Assembly (NCBI GenBank): GCA_024305405.1
Contig: JAKNDB010000075.1
Span: 868,001 to 932,000, forward strand
Reading direction: 5' to 3'
Length of the DNA stretch: 64,000 nt
From: Dirofilaria immitis
Lineage: Eukaryota; Nematoda; Chromadorea; Rhabditida; Onchocercidae
Positions 63,701 to 64,000 of this stretch are shown piece after piece. The position numbers and the translations under genes were made by a program. The first letter of the stretch is position 1; each line of letters opens with the position of its first letter. The notes below the pieces were generated by a model, which was given only the letters and a program-made list of their open reading frames with translations, was not told where the DNA came from and did no database searches.

Positions 63701-63899
63701 AAGAAAAGAACGAAAAAATAAGTAAACAAATTTCATGATAAATAAATTTTGCCGTAAAATGAATTTTTAGAATTCGAAACATTATCATTTGATGAGGTTC
63801 CAACACATGTTACAACAACTTTAGTGAAAGCATTTTTTCGTGAACTTCCGGAACCTCTTATCACTTACGATCTTTACGAAAATTTCTTAAATGCCTCAG
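43733..63899 (+). CDS. hum-7: Class IX unconventional myosin with RhoGAP domain, 3' end outside the window
   Basis: An actin-based single-headed motor whose tail switches off Rho GTPases (MYO9A/MYO9B in vertebrates, HUM-7 in C. elegans). I find 37 exons encoding about 1668 residues. In order: RA domain (about 25-150), motor (about 170-905) with P-loop G-E-S-G-S-G-K-T, switch [10 protein letters not shown] and switch II D-I-F-G-F-E, four IQ-like segments (about 955-1050), C1 zinc finger (about 1262-1311), linker, second C1 (about 1502-1555), and the first half of RhoGAP (from about 1562). The order RA-motor-IQ-C1-RhoGAP is diagnostic of class IX. All splice phases agree once single missing bases are allowed at seven places (listed separately). 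One intron is GC-AG. The last exon seen ends at a donor, so the gene runs past the window. The symbol is by similarity to the nematode orthologue. Confidence 0.93.
44504..44505 (+). other. One-base frame break, myosin exon 2
   Basis: Exon 1 ends in phase 1 but the conserved reading of exon 2 requires one more base. A third G here restores it. A tiny unseen exon is the alternative. Confidence 0.65.
46647..48531 (+). CDS. hum-7: Myosin IX exons 5-9 (nucleotide-binding part of motor)
   Basis: Exons are 46647-46785, 47401-47571, 47753-47847, 48158-48220 and 48432-48531. They read [17 protein letters not shown], the P-loop [11 protein letters not shown], then (after a one-base frame break) F-L-L-H-H-L and G-P-V-L-E-A-F-G-N-A, switch [12 protein letters not shown] and [11 protein letters not shown]. 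Exon 6 ends at a weak gtttgt donor fixed by phase and by the E|A-F-G-N-A join. Catalytic residues of the P-loop and switch I are intact. Confidence 0.92.
47476..47480 (+). other. One-base frame break, myosin exon 6 (T run)
   Basis: Upstream frame: P-loop and E-S-T-N-F. Downstream conserved frame: L-L-H-H-L-T-A-L. They join if the T5 run is T6. The exon length then fits both splice phases. Confidence 0.88.
49578..51886 (+). CDS. hum-7: Myosin IX exons 10-14 (upper 50K, switch II)
   Basis: Exons are 49578-49733, 50068-50235, 50755-50880, 51327-51464 and 51809-51886. They read [38 protein letters not shown], switch [22 protein letters not shown] and I-T-W-T-N-I-E-Y. The exon 13 acceptor is taken at ggcag (51324-51326) because the nearer ttttag would put the exon out of phase; this adds I-I-L before G-I-L-D-I-F. 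Exon 13 can only end at CAG followed by gcaaag, so intron 13 is GC-AG. Confidence 0.9.
50511..50546 (+). repeat. 14-bp perfect inverted repeat in myosin intron 11
   Basis: gataagcgtaatta at 50511-50524 pairs with 50533-50546 around an 8-base loop. Looser pairing continues outward. Confidence 0.85.
52429..54819 (+). CDS. hum-7: Myosin IX exons 15-19 (lower 50K, loop 2, actin-binding end of motor)
   Basis: Exons are 52429-52614, 53261-53448, 53583-53807, 53955-54103 and 54709-54819. They read [31 protein letters not shown], then after a frame break [13 protein letters not shown] charged loop-2 insert typical of class IX follows, then [22 protein letters not shown] and [12 protein letters not shown]. 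Exon 17 could end at 53800 (gtgaag) or 53807 (gttgat). Only 53807 matches the phase of exon 18, and the same gttgat donor is used after exon 19. The exon 16 to 17 junction is one base short. Confidence 0.88.
53315..53320 (+). other. One-base frame break, myosin exon 16 (A run)
   Basis: V-L-T-T-I-K-K in one frame and [12 protein letters not shown] in the next. An A7 run instead of A6 joins them and makes the exon 189 bases. Confidence 0.88.
53443..53592 (+). other. One-base phase mismatch, myosin exon 16/17 junction
   Basis: Exon 16 ends in phase 0 (after its own correction) at the only usable GT, and every acceptor before A-K-E-H-S-N-L needs phase 1. The missing base could be in the A5 run at the end of exon 16 or in the first bases of exon 17. 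Confidence 0.6.
54968..56425 (+). CDS. hum-7: Myosin IX exons 20-23 (converter, IQ motifs, acidic tail start)
   Basis: Exons are 54968-55093, 55251-55400, 55886-56055 and 56184-56425. Exon 20 reads R-V-L-L-P-K-G. Exon 21 has [15 protein letters not shown]-like repeats follow: [37 protein letters not shown] and [16 protein letters not shown]. These would bind calmodulin-type light chains. Exon 23 breaks frame after Y-E-E-M-K-K and continues one frame over with [11 protein letters not shown] and an acidic D-E-E-E-D-E-L-E-D segment. Confidence 0.9.
56197..56201 (+). other. One-base frame break, myosin exon 23 (A run)
   Basis: Frame 1 stops at a TAA soon after E-M-K-K. Only the neighbouring frame carries the rest, up to a donor in the right phase. 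A6 instead of A5 joins them. Confidence 0.82.
56668..58487 (+). CDS. hum-7: Myosin IX exons 24-27 (tail linker)
   Basis: Exons are 56668-56739, 57151-57217, 57544-57615 and 58357-58487. They encode a low-complexity, Ser/Arg/Lys-rich tail segment (for example [11 protein letters not shown] and [12 protein letters not shown]) with no recognised domain. Phases are continuous (2, 0, 0, 2). Basic Ser/Thr-rich patches are plausible phosphorylation sites, which is inference. Confidence 0.85.
57866..58245. repeat. Identical 122-bp direct repeat in myosin intron 26
   Basis: 57866-57987 and 58124-58245 are identical by eye, offset by 258 bp. The sequence just after each copy is weakly similar, so the original duplication was probably about 258 bp. 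Confidence 0.9.
58802..59546 (+). CDS. hum-7: Myosin IX exons 28-29 (first C1 zinc finger)
   Basis: Exons are 58802-58947 and 59429-59546. They give a C1 (phorbol-ester type) pattern: His, 12 residues, C-A-L-C, a spacer, [13 protein letters not shown] and a last Cys in N-I-P-C. All zinc ligands appear present. The intron falls inside C-T-K-C. C1 fingers in class IX myosins may bind lipid or be atypical; nothing here proves diacylglycerol binding. Confidence 0.88.
59905..61649 (+). CDS. hum-7: Myosin IX exons 30-33 (linker between C1 fingers)
   Basis: Exons are 59905-59989, 60291-60474, 61075-61155 and 61539-61649. They read [14 protein letters not shown], then (after two one-base breaks in exon 31) [16 protein letters not shown], then [15 protein letters not shown] and [14 protein letters not shown]. 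The last peptides are well-formed and helical. I know of no named domain for them. Exon 31 is 184 bases; two added bases give 62 codons and fit both neighbours. Confidence 0.85.
60387..60425 (+). other. Two one-base frame breaks, myosin exon 31
   Basis: The A4 run at 60387-60390 and the single G at 60424 each appear one base short. Between them the frame reads [10 protein letters not shown], and after them [10 protein letters not shown]. With both restored the exon is 186 bases and in phase on both sides. Confidence 0.78.
62180..62206 (+). CDS. Possible 27-base cassette microexon
   Basis: Between exons 33 and 34, ttatttgcag and gtaaaa bound 27 bases reading Y-I-S-K-T-I-L-T-K with phase 0 on both sides, so it could be included or skipped without changing frame. 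There is no homology support. Confidence 0.25.
62410..63899 (+). CDS. hum-7: Myosin IX exons 34-37 (second C1 finger, start of RhoGAP)
   Basis: Exons are 62410-62448, 62624-62803, 63319-63511 and 63771-63899. Exon 34 is a basic 13-residue piece (K-K-R-R-K-S). Exon 35 is a complete C1 finger: H-N-G-H-R-F, C-E-V-C, C-K-A-C, C-H-K-K-C-H and N-C. Exon 36 starts RhoGAP with V-I-N-K-L-F and G-I-Y-R-K-S-A, whose Arg is the catalytic arginine finger; the usual Gly after R-K-S is Ala. Exon 37 has F-R-E-L-P-E-P-L, the second RhoGAP signature. The domain continues beyond the window. Confidence 0.92.
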
Positions 63900-64000
63900 G
63901 TAAAAATAAAGTCACTGTTGGTACCAATTCTTTCTATGAAAAATATTATATTTTTCTGCTCTATTTTTATTTAATTTTTAATTTTATAATTTCAAAATTT

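Overview
The window looks like nuclear DNA from an AT-rich nematode, probably of the filarial/spirurid type. The reasons are a patched-related (PTR) gene of the family expanded in nematodes, a class IX myosin resembling C. elegans HUM-7, many GT-AG introns of about 50 bp to 1.6 kb with T-rich acceptors, and candidate trans-splice acceptors just before both start codons. The species cannot be fixed from the sequence.

Layout. (1) 1-2891: a more complex, less homopolymer-rich island (about 1-1460) with short coding-like stretches but no recognisable gene, then AT-rich spacer and a CA microsatellite. (2) 2892-14440, minus strand: a 17-exon PTR gene (about 1020 residues) with 12-TM RND/Patched architecture. 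It carries an unusual G-V-N-G in place of the family's G-V-D-D in the sterol-sensing domain. (3) 14441-43732: about 29 kb of very AT-rich DNA holding more than a dozen independent tandem-repeat arrays (16, 32, 60, 69, 80, 100 and 123 bp periods, plus microsatellites). One convincing isolated exon-like segment (29437-29541, minus) and one weaker candidate first exon (36811-36849, minus) suggest a sparse long-intron gene may cross it. (4) 43733 to the window end, plus strand: a class IX unconventional myosin, 37 exons in the window and open at the 3' end. It reads RA domain, myosin motor, IQ motifs, C1 zinc finger, linker, second C1, then the start of a RhoGAP domain with its arginine finger.

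The PTR gene and the myosin are transcribed divergently. The first encodes a membrane protein of the kind used in moulting, cuticle and membrane trafficking; the second an actin motor that would switch off Rho. Nothing suggests a functional link beyond being neighbours.

A striking technical or biological feature is that both genes are broken by single missing bases, mostly in short homopolymers. There is one in the PTR gene and seven in the myosin, counting one whose position is ambiguous. In every case adding back exactly one base restores both the conserved protein frame and the splice phase. This looks more like uncorrected assembly deletions than pseudogenes, and it must be considered before any protein is taken from this window.
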